DNA of 64,000 nucleotides from Pseudophaeobacter arcticus DSM 23566 (GTDB lineage: Bacteria > Pseudomonadota > Alphaproteobacteria > Rhodobacterales > Rhodobacteraceae), in contig NZ_KI421507.1 of NCBI RefSeq assembly GCF_000473205.1, positions 3,767,057 to 3,831,056 of the forward strand. The letters run 5' to 3'. Each line of letters begins with the position of its first letter. Positions within the stretch are counted from its first letter, which is position 1. Shown here piece by piece: positions 17,601 through 26,398 of this stretch. A program made the position numbers and the translations under genes. The notes beneath the pieces are model-generated. The model did no database searches. It was not told the DNA's origin and worked only from the letters and a program-made list of their open reading frames with translations.

Positions 17601-18191
17601 ATGACCAACGACCTGATTGCCAAAGCCGCGATTGACCGCCGCCTGGCTGAAATCCTTATCCCTGTGATCGAGGATCTCGGCTATGAACTGGTGCGCATTC
17701 GCCTGATGTCCGGCAAAACCACCACGCTGCAAATCATGGCTGACAAGCCAGAAGGCGGTATCGAGGTGGATGACTGTGCTATTGTCTCCAGCGCGGTGAG
17801 CGCCACGCTGGATGTCGAGGATCCGATCCTTGATACCTATACGCTGGAGGTCTCCAGCCCTGGTATCGACCGGCCGCTGACCCGGCTGAAAGACTTTGAC
17901 ATGTTTGAAGGTTACGAGGCCAAGCTGGAAACCGACGAGCTGGTTGGTGGCCGCCGCCGCTTTAAGGGTGAGCTGGCAGGCACCGAAGGGGATGAAGTCC
18001 TGATCAATATCGAAGATCAGGGCGAGACCGTTACCATTGGTTTGAAATTTGATTGGCTCTCGGATGCCAAACTGGTTTTGACCGATGATCTGATCACGGA
18101 AATGCTGCGCCAGCGCAAAGCTTCCGGCACATTAAACGAAGACGCATTCGACGAGATCGAGGCCGAAGGGTCCGAAGAGGAGAACAAGTAA
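17601..18191 (+). CDS. rimP: Ribosome maturation factor RimP
   Basis: I use ATG 17601, giving a 196-residue protein beginning MTNDLIAK. A longer in-frame reading exists upstream but runs through a terminator hairpin. The protein has the two-domain RimP architecture: an alpha/beta N-domain ([17 protein letters not shown], then [17 protein letters not shown]), the signature [12 protein letters not shown], and an SH3-like C-domain. RimP assists late assembly of the 30S subunit. Its stop overlaps the nusA start (TAATG), as in the widely conserved rimP-nusA-infB operon. Confidence 0.95.
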   Translation: MTNDLIAKAAIDRRLAEILIPVIEDLGYELVRIRLMSGKTTTLQIMADKPEGGIEVDDCAIVSSAVSATLDVEDPILDTYTLEVSSPGIDRPLTRLKDFDMFEGYEAKLETDELVGGRRRFKGELAGTEGDEVLINIEDQGETVTIGLKFDWLSDAKLVLTDDLITEMLRQRKASGTLNEDAFDEIEAEGSEEENK

Positions 18192-19816
18192 TGGCTATCA
18201 CCTCTGCAAACCAGCTAGAGCTGTTGCAAACTGCCGAAGCTGTGGCACGCGAAAAGATGATCGACCCCGGTCTGGTGGTTGATGCGATGGAAGAAAGCCT
18301 CGCCCGCGCCGCCAAGAGCCGCTATGGCAGCGAGATGGATATCCGCGTGTCGATCGACCGCAAGACCGGCAAGGCGACCTTTACCCGGGTGCGCTCGGTT
18401 GTTGAGGATGATGCGCTGGAAAACTACCAGGCTGAATTCACCGTCGAGCAGGCCAAACAGTATATGGCAGACCCCAAGGTTGGGGACACTTTTGTCGAAG
18501 AAGTCCCGCCAGTGGAAATGGGCCGTATCGCGGCGCAATCGGCCAAGCAGGTTATTCTGCAGCGGGTGCGCGAAGCAGAACGGGACCGCCAGTACGAAGA
18601 GTTCAAGGATCGCGCGGGCACCATCATCAACGCGCTGGTCAAACGCGAAGAATACGGCAATGTCATTGTTGATGTGGGTGCGGGCGAAGGCATCCTGCGT
18701 CGCAACGAGAAAATTGGCCGCGAGAGCTATCGCCCCAATGACCGTATCCGGTGCTACATCAAAGACGTGCGCCGCGAGCCCCGTGGCCCGCAGATCTTCC
18801 TGAGCCGGACCGCACCAGAATTCATGGCTGAATTGTTCAAAATGGAAGTGCCGGAAATCTATGACGGCATCATCCAGATCAAGGCCGTGGCCCGCGATCC
18901 CGGTTCCCGCGCAAAAATCGCCGTGATCTCCAACGATGGTTCGATTGATCCGGTTGGCGCCTGTGTGGGTATGCGCGGCAGCCGTGTTCAGGCTGTTGTG
19001 AACGAATTGCAGGGTGAAAAGATCGACATCATTCCATGGAATGACGACCAGCCCACCTTCCTGGTGAACGCGCTGCAGCCAGCCGAGGTTTCCAAGGTTG
19101 TTCTGGACGAAGAAGCAGGCAAGATCGAAGTTGTGGTGCCCGAAGAGCAGCTGAGCCTGGCGATTGGCCGTCGGGGGCAGAACGTGCGTCTGGCCTCGCA
19201 GCTGACCGGGCTTGATATCGACATCATGACCGAGGAAGAAGAATCGGCCCGCCGCCAGAAGGAATTCGAAGCGCGCACCGGTTTGTTCATGGAAACCCTG
19301 GATCTGGACGAATTCTTTGCCCAGCTGCTGGTCTCCGAAGGGTTCACCAACCTGGAAGAAGTTGCCTATGTTGAGCTCGACGAGCTGACCGTTATCGACG
19401 GTGTCGACGAAGGCACCGCCGAAGAACTGCAGGCCCGTGCCCGCGACTATTTGGAAGCCAAGGCAAAGGCCGCCATCGACGCTGCCCGCGCGCTGGGCGC
19501 CGAGGACAGCCTGATCCAGTTTGATGGTCTGTCCCCGCCAATGATCGAGGCCCTGGCCAAGGACGACATCAAGACGCTGGAAGACTTTGCAACCTGCGCC
19601 GACTGGGAACTGGCCGGTGGCTGGACCAACGACAATGGGGAACGGGTCAAGGATGACGGTATTCTGGAGCCCTTTGGCATGAGCCTGGAAGAGGCCCAGA
19701 CCCTGGTCATGACCGCACGCGTGATGCTGGGCTGGGTTGATCCCGACGATCTGCTTGGTGCTGAAGACAGTTCAGAAGATCTCGTCGAAGGTGACGAAGA
19801 GGAAGCCGGGGCGTAA
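18191..19816 (+). CDS. nusA: Transcription termination/antitermination factor NusA
   Basis: The 541-residue protein has the classic order: N-terminal RNA-polymerase-binding domain (1-130), S1 domain (about 135-200), two KH domains (about 205-345, with GACVGMRGSRVQAVVNEL and LAIGRRGQNVRLASQL) and two acidic C-terminal helix-hairpin repeats. The tail is strongly acidic (EDSSEDLVEGDEEE). NusA modulates pausing, termination and antitermination. It shares one base with rimP and is followed 30 bases later by ylxR. Confidence 0.97.
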   Translation: MAITSANQLELLQTAEAVAREKMIDPGLVVDAMEESLARAAKSRYGSEMDIRVSIDRKTGKATFTRVRSVVEDDALENYQAEFTVEQAKQYMADPKVGDTFVEEVPPVEMGRIAAQSAKQVILQRVREAERDRQYEEFKDRAGTIINALVKREEYGNVIVDVGAGEGILRRNEKIGRESYRPNDRIRCYIKDVRREPRGPQIFLSRTAPEFMAELFKMEVPEIYDGIIQIKAVARDPGSRAKIAVISNDGSIDPVGACVGMRGSRVQAVVNELQGEKIDIIPWNDDQPTFLVNALQPAEVSKVVLDEEAGKIEVVVPEEQLSLAIGRRGQNVRLASQLTGLDIDIMTEEEESARRQKEFEARTGLFMETLDLDEFFAQLLVSEGFTNLEEVAYVELDELTVIDGVDEGTAEELQARARDYLEAKAKAAIDAARALGAEDSLIQFDGLSPPMIEALAKDDIKTLEDFATCADWELAGGWTNDNGERVKDDGILEPFGMSLEEAQTLVMTARVMLGWVDPDDLLGAEDSSEDLVEGDEEEAGA

Positions 19817-19846
19817 GCCTCGGATTTCCGGTAGGAGAGAGACAGC

Positions 19847-20467
19847 ATGGGTCGCGCAGGCGCCAGGAAAGATCACGACGATGGGCCGGAACGCAAATGT
19901 ATTGCGACTGGCGAGACCCAGCCAAAGCAGGGTCTAATTCGTTTTGTGATGGGGCCTGATTCTCAGGTGGTGCCCGATGTCTTTGGCAAATTGCCGGGAC
20001 GTGGGGTTTATGTGACAGCCAGCCGTGAAGCGCTGGATCTGGCGGTAAAGAAGAAACTCTTTGCCCGTGGGTTCAAGGCGCCGGTGACGCTGCCGGATGA
20101 TCTGGCAGATGAGGTGGAGCGCCAGACGCTGCGCCGGTTGGTTGATCTGCTAAGTCTGGCGCGCAAATCTGGCCAGGCTGTTGGCGGCTATGAAAAAGTC
20201 AAGGATTGGCTAGGTAAAGAACATGCCACAGTTCTGATTCAAGCAAGTGATGGATCAGGGCGCGGCAAATCGAAATTGAGTACCCCGCACCGGGGAAGTT
20301 TTATCGGATGCCTCACAGCGGATGAGCTGGGGATGGCATTTGGGCGTCAAACTATGATACATGCGGCGCTCGCCTCTGGTGGACTCAGCAAACGTGTTGT
20401 AGACGAGGCGCAACGGTTGCAGGGTTTGCGTGAAATGGTGGGCGGCAGCGGCCGCACAGAAGGATAA
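19847..20467 (+). CDS. YlxR-family RNA-binding protein fused to an L7Ae-like domain
   Basis: The 206-residue product combines a YlxR domain (DUF448; [20 protein letters not shown] and [13 protein letters not shown] in the first 70 residues) with a second domain (about 90-190). The second domain resembles YlxQ/ribosomal L7Ae-type RNA-binding proteins ([21 protein letters not shown]). In Firmicutes these are separate genes, both between nusA and infB; here they form one polypeptide, as is usual in alphaproteobacteria. A role in translation or RNase P activity has been proposed for YlxR. infB starts 8 bases after its stop. Confidence 0.9.
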   Translation: MGRAGARKDHDDGPERKCIATGETQPKQGLIRFVMGPDSQVVPDVFGKLPGRGVYVTASREALDLAVKKKLFARGFKAPVTLPDDLADEVERQTLRRLVDLLSLARKSGQAVGGYEKVKDWLGKEHATVLIQASDGSGRGKSKLSTPHRGSFIGCLTADELGMAFGRQTMIHAALASGGLSKRVVDEAQRLQGLREMVGGSGRTEG

Positions 20468-20475
20468 AGAGCTTT

Positions 20476-22983
20476 ATGAGCGATAGTGACGGCAAAAAGA
20501 CCTTGGGTCTGCGTGGCGGCGGTTCCCGACCCGGGAACGTAAAACAGAGCTTTAGCCACGGGCGGACCAAGAATGTCGTGGTGGAAACCAAGCGCAAACG
20601 CGTTGTGGTGCCCAAGCCGGGCGGCAACAAGGGCGGCAATGCCGCACCTGCAACCGACGGTTCGCGTCGGCCTGCCGGGATTACCGATGCAGAGATGAGC
20701 CGCCGCCTGAAGGCGTTGCAGGCTGCCAAGGCGCGTGAGGTCGAAGACGCGGCCAATCGCGCAGCTGAAGAGAAAGCCCGCGAAGAAGATCGCGCCCGTC
20801 GCCGTGCCGAGGCCGAAGCCAAGGAACGCGAACAGCGCGAAGCGGAAGAAAAAGCCCGTCAAAAGGCCGAAGACGAAGAGCGCAAAAAGCGTGAAGCCGC
20901 AGAGGCTGCCAAGCGCTCTGCCGAGCCCGCCGCCAAGGCCGCAGCCCCTGCGGCTGATGCTGATGCTGCTGCGCCGCGCAACAACCCTGCTTCGAAACCG
21001 GCACCGGCGCAGACACCGCGCAAATCTGATCGTGAACGCGAAGAGCGTGGCCGCAGCGCCAAGGTGCGCACCGGCGACGACAACCGCCGTTCCGGCAAGC
21101 TGACACTGGGTCAGGCCACAGGTGGTGCGGGCAACCGTCACCGGTCCATGGCCTCGATGAAGCGGAAACAGGAACGCGCCCGTCAAAAAGCAATGGGTGG
21201 CACGGTTGAGCGCGAAAAGGTTCTGCGTGAAGTGCAGCTGCCCGAGGCGATCTTGGTCTCTGAGCTGGCAAACCGGATGTCCGAACGTGTTGGTGCGGTT
21301 GTAAAATCGCTGATGAACATGGGCATGATGGTAACACAGAACCAGACCATCGACGCCGATACTGCGGAACTGATCATCGAAGAATTCGGCCACAAGGTTG
21401 TCCGCGTTTCCGACTCTGACGTTGAAGACGTGATCAATGAAGTGCAAGACAAAGAAGAAGATCTGAAGCCACGTCCTCCTGTGATCACCATCATGGGTCA
21501 CGTTGACCACGGTAAAACCTCGATCCTCGACGCCATCCGCAACGCCCGCGTTGTGGCCGGTGAGGCTGGCGGTATTACCCAGCATATTGGCGCCTATCAG
21601 GTTACCACCGAGAGCGGCGCCGTGCTGAGCTTCCTCGATACACCAGGCCACGCGGCCTTTACCTCGATGCGGTCACGCGGTGCGCAGGTAACGGATATCG
21701 TGGTTTTGGTTGTGGCTGCGGATGATGCGGTCATGCCACAAACGATCGAAGCCATCGCCCACGCCAAAGCGGCTGGGGTTCCGATGATTGTTGCGATCAA
21801 CAAATGTGACAAACCGGCTGCGGATCCGATGAAGGTGCGCACCGACCTGTTGCAGCACGAAGTCATCGTTGAAGCCATGTCTGGTGAAGTTCAGGACGTC
21901 GAAGTCTCTGCGCATACCGGTCAGGGGCTGGATCAGCTGCTCGAAGCCATCGCGCTGCAGTCTGAAATCCTGGAACTGAAAGCCAACCCCGATCGTGCTG
22001 CCCAGGGCGCCGTGATCGAGGCACAGCTGGACGTGGGCCGCGGCCCCGTTGCAACTGTTCTGGTTCAGAATGGTACTCTGCGTCAGGGTGATATCTTTGT
22101 TGTGGGTGAGCAATACGGTAAGGTCCGTGCGCTGATCAACGACAAGGGAGAGCGCGTTGAATCAGCCGGTCCTTCGGTTCCTGTCGAGGTTCTGGGTCTC
22201 AACGGGACACCCGAAGCGGGTGACGTGCTGAACGTGACCGGGACCGAAGCGCAGGCCCGCGAGATCGCTGAATACCGCGCCCAGGCTGCCAAGGATAAGC
22301 GCGCTGCCGCTGGTGCCGCGACAACCCTGGAACAGCTGATGCAGAAGGCCAAAGACGACGAAACCGTCTCTGAGCTGCCTATTCTGGTCAAAGCCGACGT
22401 GCAGGGCTCTGCCGAAGCTATCGTTCAGGCGATGGAAAAAATCGGCAACGACGAAGTCCGCGTACGGGTTCTGCACTCTGGTGTTGGGGCCATCACCGAG
22501 ACCGATATCGCCCTGGCCGAAGCCTCTGGCGCGCCTGTCATGGGCTTTAACGTGCGGGCCAATACCTCGGCCCGGAACACTGCCAACCAAAAAGGCGTCG
22601 AGATCCGCTATTATTCGGTGATCTACGATCTGGTCGACGACGTGAAAAAGGCCGCTTCTGGTCTGCTCAGCGCCGAGATCAAAGAGACCTTTATTGGCTA
22701 TGCGCAGATCAAAGATGTCTTCAAGGTTTCCAACGTCGGCAAGGTCGCCGGCTGTCTGGTTACCGAAGGTGTCGCCCGCCGCTCCGCTGGTGTGCGTCTG
22801 CTGCGTGACAACGTGGTGATCCACGAAGGCACGCTGAAGACCCTGAAGCGTTTCAAAGACGAGGTTGCCGAAGTGCAGTCTGGTCAGGAATGTGGCATGG
22901 CCTTTGAGAACTACGAAGATATCCGCGCCAATGACGTTATCGAGATCTTTGAGCGTCAGGAAGTTGAGCGCAGCCTCGACTAA
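20476..22983 (+). CDS. infB: Translation initiation factor IF-2
   Basis: This 835-residue GTPase brings initiator tRNA to the 30S subunit. The G1 loop GHVDHGKT is at 341-348, followed by DTPGHAAF and NKCDKP. Domains II to IV are complete, including the fMet-tRNA-binding C-domain. The N-terminal 220 residues are a long, highly charged Lys/Arg/Glu/Ala helix with low complexity, as in other proteobacterial IF-2. Unlike in enterobacteria, no rbfA or truB follows; a strong terminator closes the operon. Confidence 0.97.
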   Translation: MSDSDGKKTLGLRGGGSRPGNVKQSFSHGRTKNVVVETKRKRVVVPKPGGNKGGNAAPATDGSRRPAGITDAEMSRRLKALQAAKAREVEDAANRAAEEKAREEDRARRRAEAEAKEREQREAEEKARQKAEDEERKKREAAEAAKRSAEPAAKAAAPAADADAAAPRNNPASKPAPAQTPRKSDREREERGRSAKVRTGDDNRRSGKLTLGQATGGAGNRHRSMASMKRKQERARQKAMGGTVEREKVLREVQLPEAILVSELANRMSERVGAVVKSLMNMGMMVTQNQTIDADTAELIIEEFGHKVVRVSDSDVEDVINEVQDKEEDLKPRPPVITIMGHVDHGKTSILDAIRNARVVAGEAGGITQHIGAYQVTTESGAVLSFLDTPGHAAFTSMRSRGAQVTDIVVLVVAADDAVMPQTIEAIAHAKAAGVPMIVAINKCDKPAADPMKVRTDLLQHEVIVEAMSGEVQDVEVSAHTGQGLDQLLEAIALQSEILELKANPDRAAQGAVIEAQLDVGRGPVATVLVQNGTLRQGDIFVVGEQYGKVRALINDKGERVESAGPSVPVEVLGLNGTPEAGDVLNVTGTEAQAREIAEYRAQAAKDKRAAAGAATTLEQLMQKAKDDETVSELPILVKADVQGSAEAIVQAMEKIGNDEVRVRVLHSGVGAITETDIALAEASGAPVMGFNVRANTSARNTANQKGVEIRYYSVIYDLVDDVKKAASGLLSAEIKETFIGYAQIKDVFKVSNVGKVAGCLVTEGVARRSAGVRLLRDNVVIHEGTLKTLKRFKDEVAEVQSGQECGMAFENYEDIRANDVIEIFERQEVERSLD

Positions 22984-23005
22984 GCGCTTTAGGTCTGAAC
23001 CTATA

Positions 23006-23037
23006 AAAAAGCCCCGGCCTTTGTGCCGGGGCTTTTT
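23006..23037 (+). terminator. Terminator of the rimP-nusA-ylxR-infB operon
   Basis: A perfect 13-base stem (23006-23018 with 23025-23037) with AGCCCCGGC core, six-base loop and T5. Confidence 0.92.
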
Positions 23038-23674
23038 GTTTTGCGCCCCACAGGGAAACGCAGAGGGAATTCGTGTAGCAACCAAACCGGCTGAAGATCG
23101 CAAAGGGGAGGGGCGAACAGCTCTCTTGTGCTGGACATGTTTGCTACATTTATATCTTGCCGCGAAACGAGGCGCGGCAGAAGTCACGCTTTGGGATACC
23201 GCTGCTGTCCTCGGTATTGTCTCGTCTCAATGGTATTGGGGGCGCTGACCAAAAGGGTAAAGAAGGTGGGGCAGCCAATGGCTGCCCCGGTTCTGTGAGT
23301 GAGTGGTGGTCTATCGAGTGCAGAGTGACACGCGGTGATCCTTGAGGATCTTATGGCTGCACTGCACGGGTAGGGACTGCCTGTATGAAGAACCTGCCGA
23401 AGATCTCTTGCTGGCGTTCTGGGGAGAACATAGAGCCGTTTCGAGATCCTCTGGGTTGTCTGAGTAGAAGCTGTTGTGGTGGGTTTGTTAATGTTCTGCC
23501 CAATTTCTGACAAAATAGTTAACAAAAGGTTTCCGATGATTCGCAGTGCGAATCATTTTTTCGAAATTTGTGGGTATTTCACGGATTTTTCTGGCCACTG
23601 CGCAAGAAGGCTCTGTTTGTCACGCCGGATTATCGCACCAGATTATCGCACCAGAGCCGGCATGAGGCGCATAA
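23038..23674. other. Unexplained non-coding stretch between infB and mutT
   Basis: This stretch has no convincing coding frame. It contains a perfect 9-base hairpin with a three-base loop at 23268-23288, a second 9-base hairpin followed by T6 at 23536-23561 (a canonical terminator on the plus strand), and a 13-base tandem repeat at 23628-23653. Between 23300 and 23535 several short self-complementary segments occur. A small RNA ending at 23561 is possible. I do not recognise 6S RNA, SRP RNA, tmRNA or RNase P signatures. Confidence 0.5.
23536..23561 (+). terminator. Orphan terminator-like hairpin in the infB-mutT gap
   Basis: Perfect 9-base stem (23536-23544 with 23548-23556), three-base loop and T6. 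No plus-strand gene lies in the preceding 500 bases, so it may end an uncharacterised small RNA. Confidence 0.6.
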
Positions 23675-23709
23675 AACAGGGCCTCATGCAAAGAGGCAGA
23701 GGCCCTGTT
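23675..23709 (-). terminator. Terminator of the ppiC-argJ-mutT operon
   Basis: An 11-base perfect stem (23675-23685 with 23699-23709) with a 13-base loop; on the minus strand it runs into TTTTA. It lies 24 bases after the mutT stop. Confidence 0.85.
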
Positions 23710-23732
23710 GGCCTTGGGTTTTTGCAGCGGGG

Positions 23733-24131
23733 CTAAAGCCAGTCGCGCAAAATGGGGATCAGCGGAATATCTGCGGCCGGCATGGGGTAGCTGCGCAGGT
23801 CCTGCGGGCGGACCCATTTTAAGGTTTGCCCTTCGCGGGCCTGTGGAATGCCCTCCCACTTGCGACAGGCAAACAGCGGCATCAGCAGATGAAACGTATC
23901 ATAGCTATGGCTGGCAAAGGTCAGCGGCGCCAGGCAGGAAGACCAGGTGTCAATGCCCAGCTCTTCTTGCAATTCGCGTATCAGGGCCGCTTCGGGGGTC
24001 TCACCGGTTTCGATCTTGCCGCCGGGAAACTCCCACAGACCGGCCATGGATTTGCCTTCGGGGCGCTGTGCCAGCAGTACACGCCCCTCGACATCAATCA
24101 GCGCGACAGCGGAAACCAGAACGGTTTTCAT
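23733..24131 (-). CDS. mutT: 8-oxo-dGTP diphosphatase (MutT, Nudix)
   Basis: A 132-residue Nudix hydrolase. The full Nudix box is visible at about 38-60 (GGKIETGETPEAALIRELQEELGI), with LLAQRPEGKSMAGLWEFP before it, typical of MutT. It clears oxidised 8-oxo-dGTP from the nucleotide pool and so prevents A-to-C transversions. The start overlaps the argJ stop (ATGA), making it the last gene of a ppiC-argJ-mutT operon. Confidence 0.94.
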   Translation of the reverse strand: MKTVLVSAVALIDVEGRVLLAQRPEGKSMAGLWEFPGGKIETGETPEAALIRELQEELGIDTWSSCLAPLTFASHSYDTFHLLMPLFACRKWEGIPQAREGQTLKWVRPQDLRSYPMPAADIPLIPILRDWL

Positions 24132-25354
24132 GATCGGTAATCCGCATTGATGGTGATGTACTGATGGGTCAGATCGCAGGTCCAGACCGTGCAGGTGCCG
24201 CTTCCCAGGCCCAGGTCCACCTTGATGGTGATCTCATCACGGGTCATCTGCGCGGCGCCGTCTTCCTCGCGGTAATCGGGCGAGACCCAGCCCTTTTCGG
24301 CCACCAAAACATCGCCAAAGGAGATCGACAGCAGGTCCCTGTCAGCTTCGGCCCCGGATTTCCCGATGGCCATAACCACCCGGCCCCAGTTGGGATCTTC
24401 GCCGGCAATTGCGGTTTTCACCAGCGGCGAGTTGGCAATGGACAGCCCGTGGATCTTTGCTTCGGCATCCGATACCGCGCCAGTGATCTGGATCTCGACA
24501 AATTTTGTCGCGCCTTCTCCGTCGCGCACCACCTGATGCGCCAGGTCCAGCATCACCGCTTCCAGCGCCTGCGAGAATTCCGCACTGTCCGTGACATCAA
24601 CCCCAGAGGCGCCGGTGGCACAGAGCATCAGACTGTCCGAGGTGGAGGTGTCACTGTCCACAGTGATGCAGTTGAAACTGCGATCACAAAGACGGCTGAG
24701 CTCGGTCTGCAGGGCATCCTGGGGCAGCTGCGCATCGGTAAAGATATAGACCAGCATGGTGGCCATATCCGGCGCGATCATGCCGGAGCCTTTGGCAATA
24801 CCGGCAATCGACACGGTTTCACCGCCGATGATCACCTCTGCCGAAGCGCCCTTGGCAAAGGTGTCGGTGGTCATGATCGCCTTGGCGGCGGCTTCCAGCG
24901 CGGTCTCGTCCAGGCCTGCGTTCAGGTCTTTGATCTGGGCAATGATACGATCATGCGGCAGGGGCTCGCCAATGACACCGGTTGAGGCGGTAAAGATACG
25001 CGCTTCGGGCAGGCCGGTGATATCCGCAACAGCGGCACAGATCTCTGCAACCGAGGTCTGGCCGTAGTGACCGGTAAAGGCGTTGGAATTGCCGGAGTTC
25101 ACCAGAATGGCGGCGCCAGCAGAGCTGTCACCACCCAGTTTCGCCTGACAATCGCGCACCGGCGCCGAGCGGGTTTTGGAGCGGGTGAAGGTGCCGGCAA
25201 CCGTGGTGCCGGGATCCATCACGGCCAGCATCACATCGTCGCGGCCCTGGTATTTCACGCCGGCGGCACCAGCGCAAAGGCGCAGGCCCTTAATCACCGG
25301 CAGTTGCGGAAAAGCGGCGGGCGCCAAAGGCGAGCGGGGAAGACTATCACCCAT
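24128..25354 (-). CDS. argJ: Bifunctional ornithine acetyltransferase/N-acetylglutamate synthase
   Basis: The 408-residue ArgJ recycles the acetyl group between N-acetylornithine and glutamate in arginine synthesis. The autocleavage site lies in GSGMIAPDMATML, where the chain splits before T199 to give two subunits and an N-terminal threonine nucleophile. The oxyanion-hole region STGVIG (about 124-129) is intact. The start, two bases after the ppiC stop, has an AAGGAA site within the ppiC end. Confidence 0.96.
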   Translation of the reverse strand: MGDSLPRSPLAPAAFPQLPVIKGLRLCAGAAGVKYQGRDDVMLAVMDPGTTVAGTFTRSKTRSAPVRDCQAKLGGDSSAGAAILVNSGNSNAFTGHYGQTSVAEICAAVADITGLPEARIFTASTGVIGEPLPHDRIIAQIKDLNAGLDETALEAAAKAIMTTDTFAKGASAEVIIGGETVSIAGIAKGSGMIAPDMATMLVYIFTDAQLPQDALQTELSRLCDRSFNCITVDSDTSTSDSLMLCATGASGVDVTDSAEFSQALEAVMLDLAHQVVRDGEGATKFVEIQITGAVSDAEAKIHGLSIANSPLVKTAIAGEDPNWGRVVMAIGKSGAEADRDLLSISFGDVLVAEKGWVSPDYREEDGAAQMTRDEITIKVDLGLGSGTCTVWTCDLTHQYITINADYRS

Positions 25355-25356
25355 AG

Positions 25357-26208
25357 TTAGTTCCTTACCAGGCTCAGATCGCGCAGGATTGCGGGGTCGA
25401 GATCGTCAATTTCAGGGCGGTCGATGAGAGCTGCAGCGGTCAGATCGCTGACACGGGCCTCAACAGCGGCATTCTGCAGTTCTTGGCTGAGCGTCTCGCG
25501 GACCTCTTCAAAGGTGGGGGCAGCAGTTTTGCGACGCTCTTTGAGCAGGATGAGGTGCCAGCCAAACTGGGTCTCCACCGGGTCGGAGATCTCCCCGGCC
25601 CGCAGGCCCAGCACGGCCTCTTCGAATTCGGGAACCATGCGTCCCTTGGTGAACCAACCCAGATCGCCGCCATTGGGGCCGGAAGGCCCGGTCGAGCGCT
25701 CTTTGGCCATGATTGAAAAGTCGGCACCGGTATCAAGCTCGGATTTGATCTCCAGCGCGTCCTCCTGGGTTTCGACCAGAATATGCGCGGCGTTGAACTC
25801 GTCCCCGCCGTCGCCATCCGAGTATTTATCCTCATAGGCTTGACGCAGAGCCTCTTCATTGCTGGCGCTTTTCATCACCGTCTCAATGACATTGGCAGCC
25901 AGCAGGGCGCGCTCTTCGTTGTCTACCGCAAGTTTCACATAATGCGGCACGCCGCCGTGCAGCTCTTGCTTTAGCGCGGTCTGCTGTACCAGCTGGTCGA
26001 GGATGGCATTATACAGCACATCATCCGGCAATTGCTTGTACTGTTCTGGCAGGCTGTCGCGGGCCATGATCATGTGACCCAGGGTGATCTCTTCGCCGTT
26101 GACGGTTGCAATCACGGTATTGGCATGTGGCGCGGCCAATGCAGGCAGGGGCAGGGCCATAAACAGGGCCACAGCTGTACCTTGCAGAAAAGTGAGACCT
26201 TTACGCAT
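25357..26208 (-). CDS. Periplasmic peptidyl-prolyl isomerase, parvulin type
   Basis: A 283-residue protein with a Sec signal peptide (1-25, cleavage after ALA) and a SurA/PrsA-like N-terminal helical region. A parvulin rotamase domain spans about 138-230 ([45 protein letters not shown]). It should help fold exported proteins. It is divergent from secA (190 bases between the starts), placing export and folding functions side by side. It leads the operon with argJ and mutT, although no functional link to those is evident. Confidence 0.92.
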   Translation of the reverse strand: MRKGLTFLQGTAVALFMALPLPALAAPHANTVIATVNGEEITLGHMIMARDSLPEQYKQLPDDVLYNAILDQLVQQTALKQELHGGVPHYVKLAVDNEERALLAANVIETVMKSASNEEALRQAYEDKYSDGDGGDEFNAAHILVETQEDALEIKSELDTGADFSIMAKERSTGPSGPNGGDLGWFTKGRMVPEFEEAVLGLRAGEISDPVETQFGWHLILLKERRKTAAPTFEEVRETLSQELQNAAVEARVSDLTAAALIDRPEIDDLDPAILRDLSLVRN

Positions 26209-26398
26209 TGAATTCTTCCTAATTCCCGAGCCGCAAAGGGGCGCGGCGTTGACACTTATTTTCCTGCCCCTTACATCCCAAGGAGGCCCGAGGCAGGACC
26301 GTCGTTTCTTTTATTGTTTATGGGTTGCGACCACGACGGGCAAGCCTGCCCGACATCTGCCTGACACAAGGGCCACCAAGAGGATCGTTGGAGAACAC

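Noticed and set aside
23184..23525. A 113-codon frame on the minus strand between infB and mutT
   Set aside because: No ribosome site, atypical amino acid make-up, and it crosses hairpins; non-coding structure is more likely.
26084..26398. Upstream in-frame extension of secA
   Set aside because: It overlaps the ppiC start on the other strand, while the known SecA N-terminus with a good ribosome site is at 26399.
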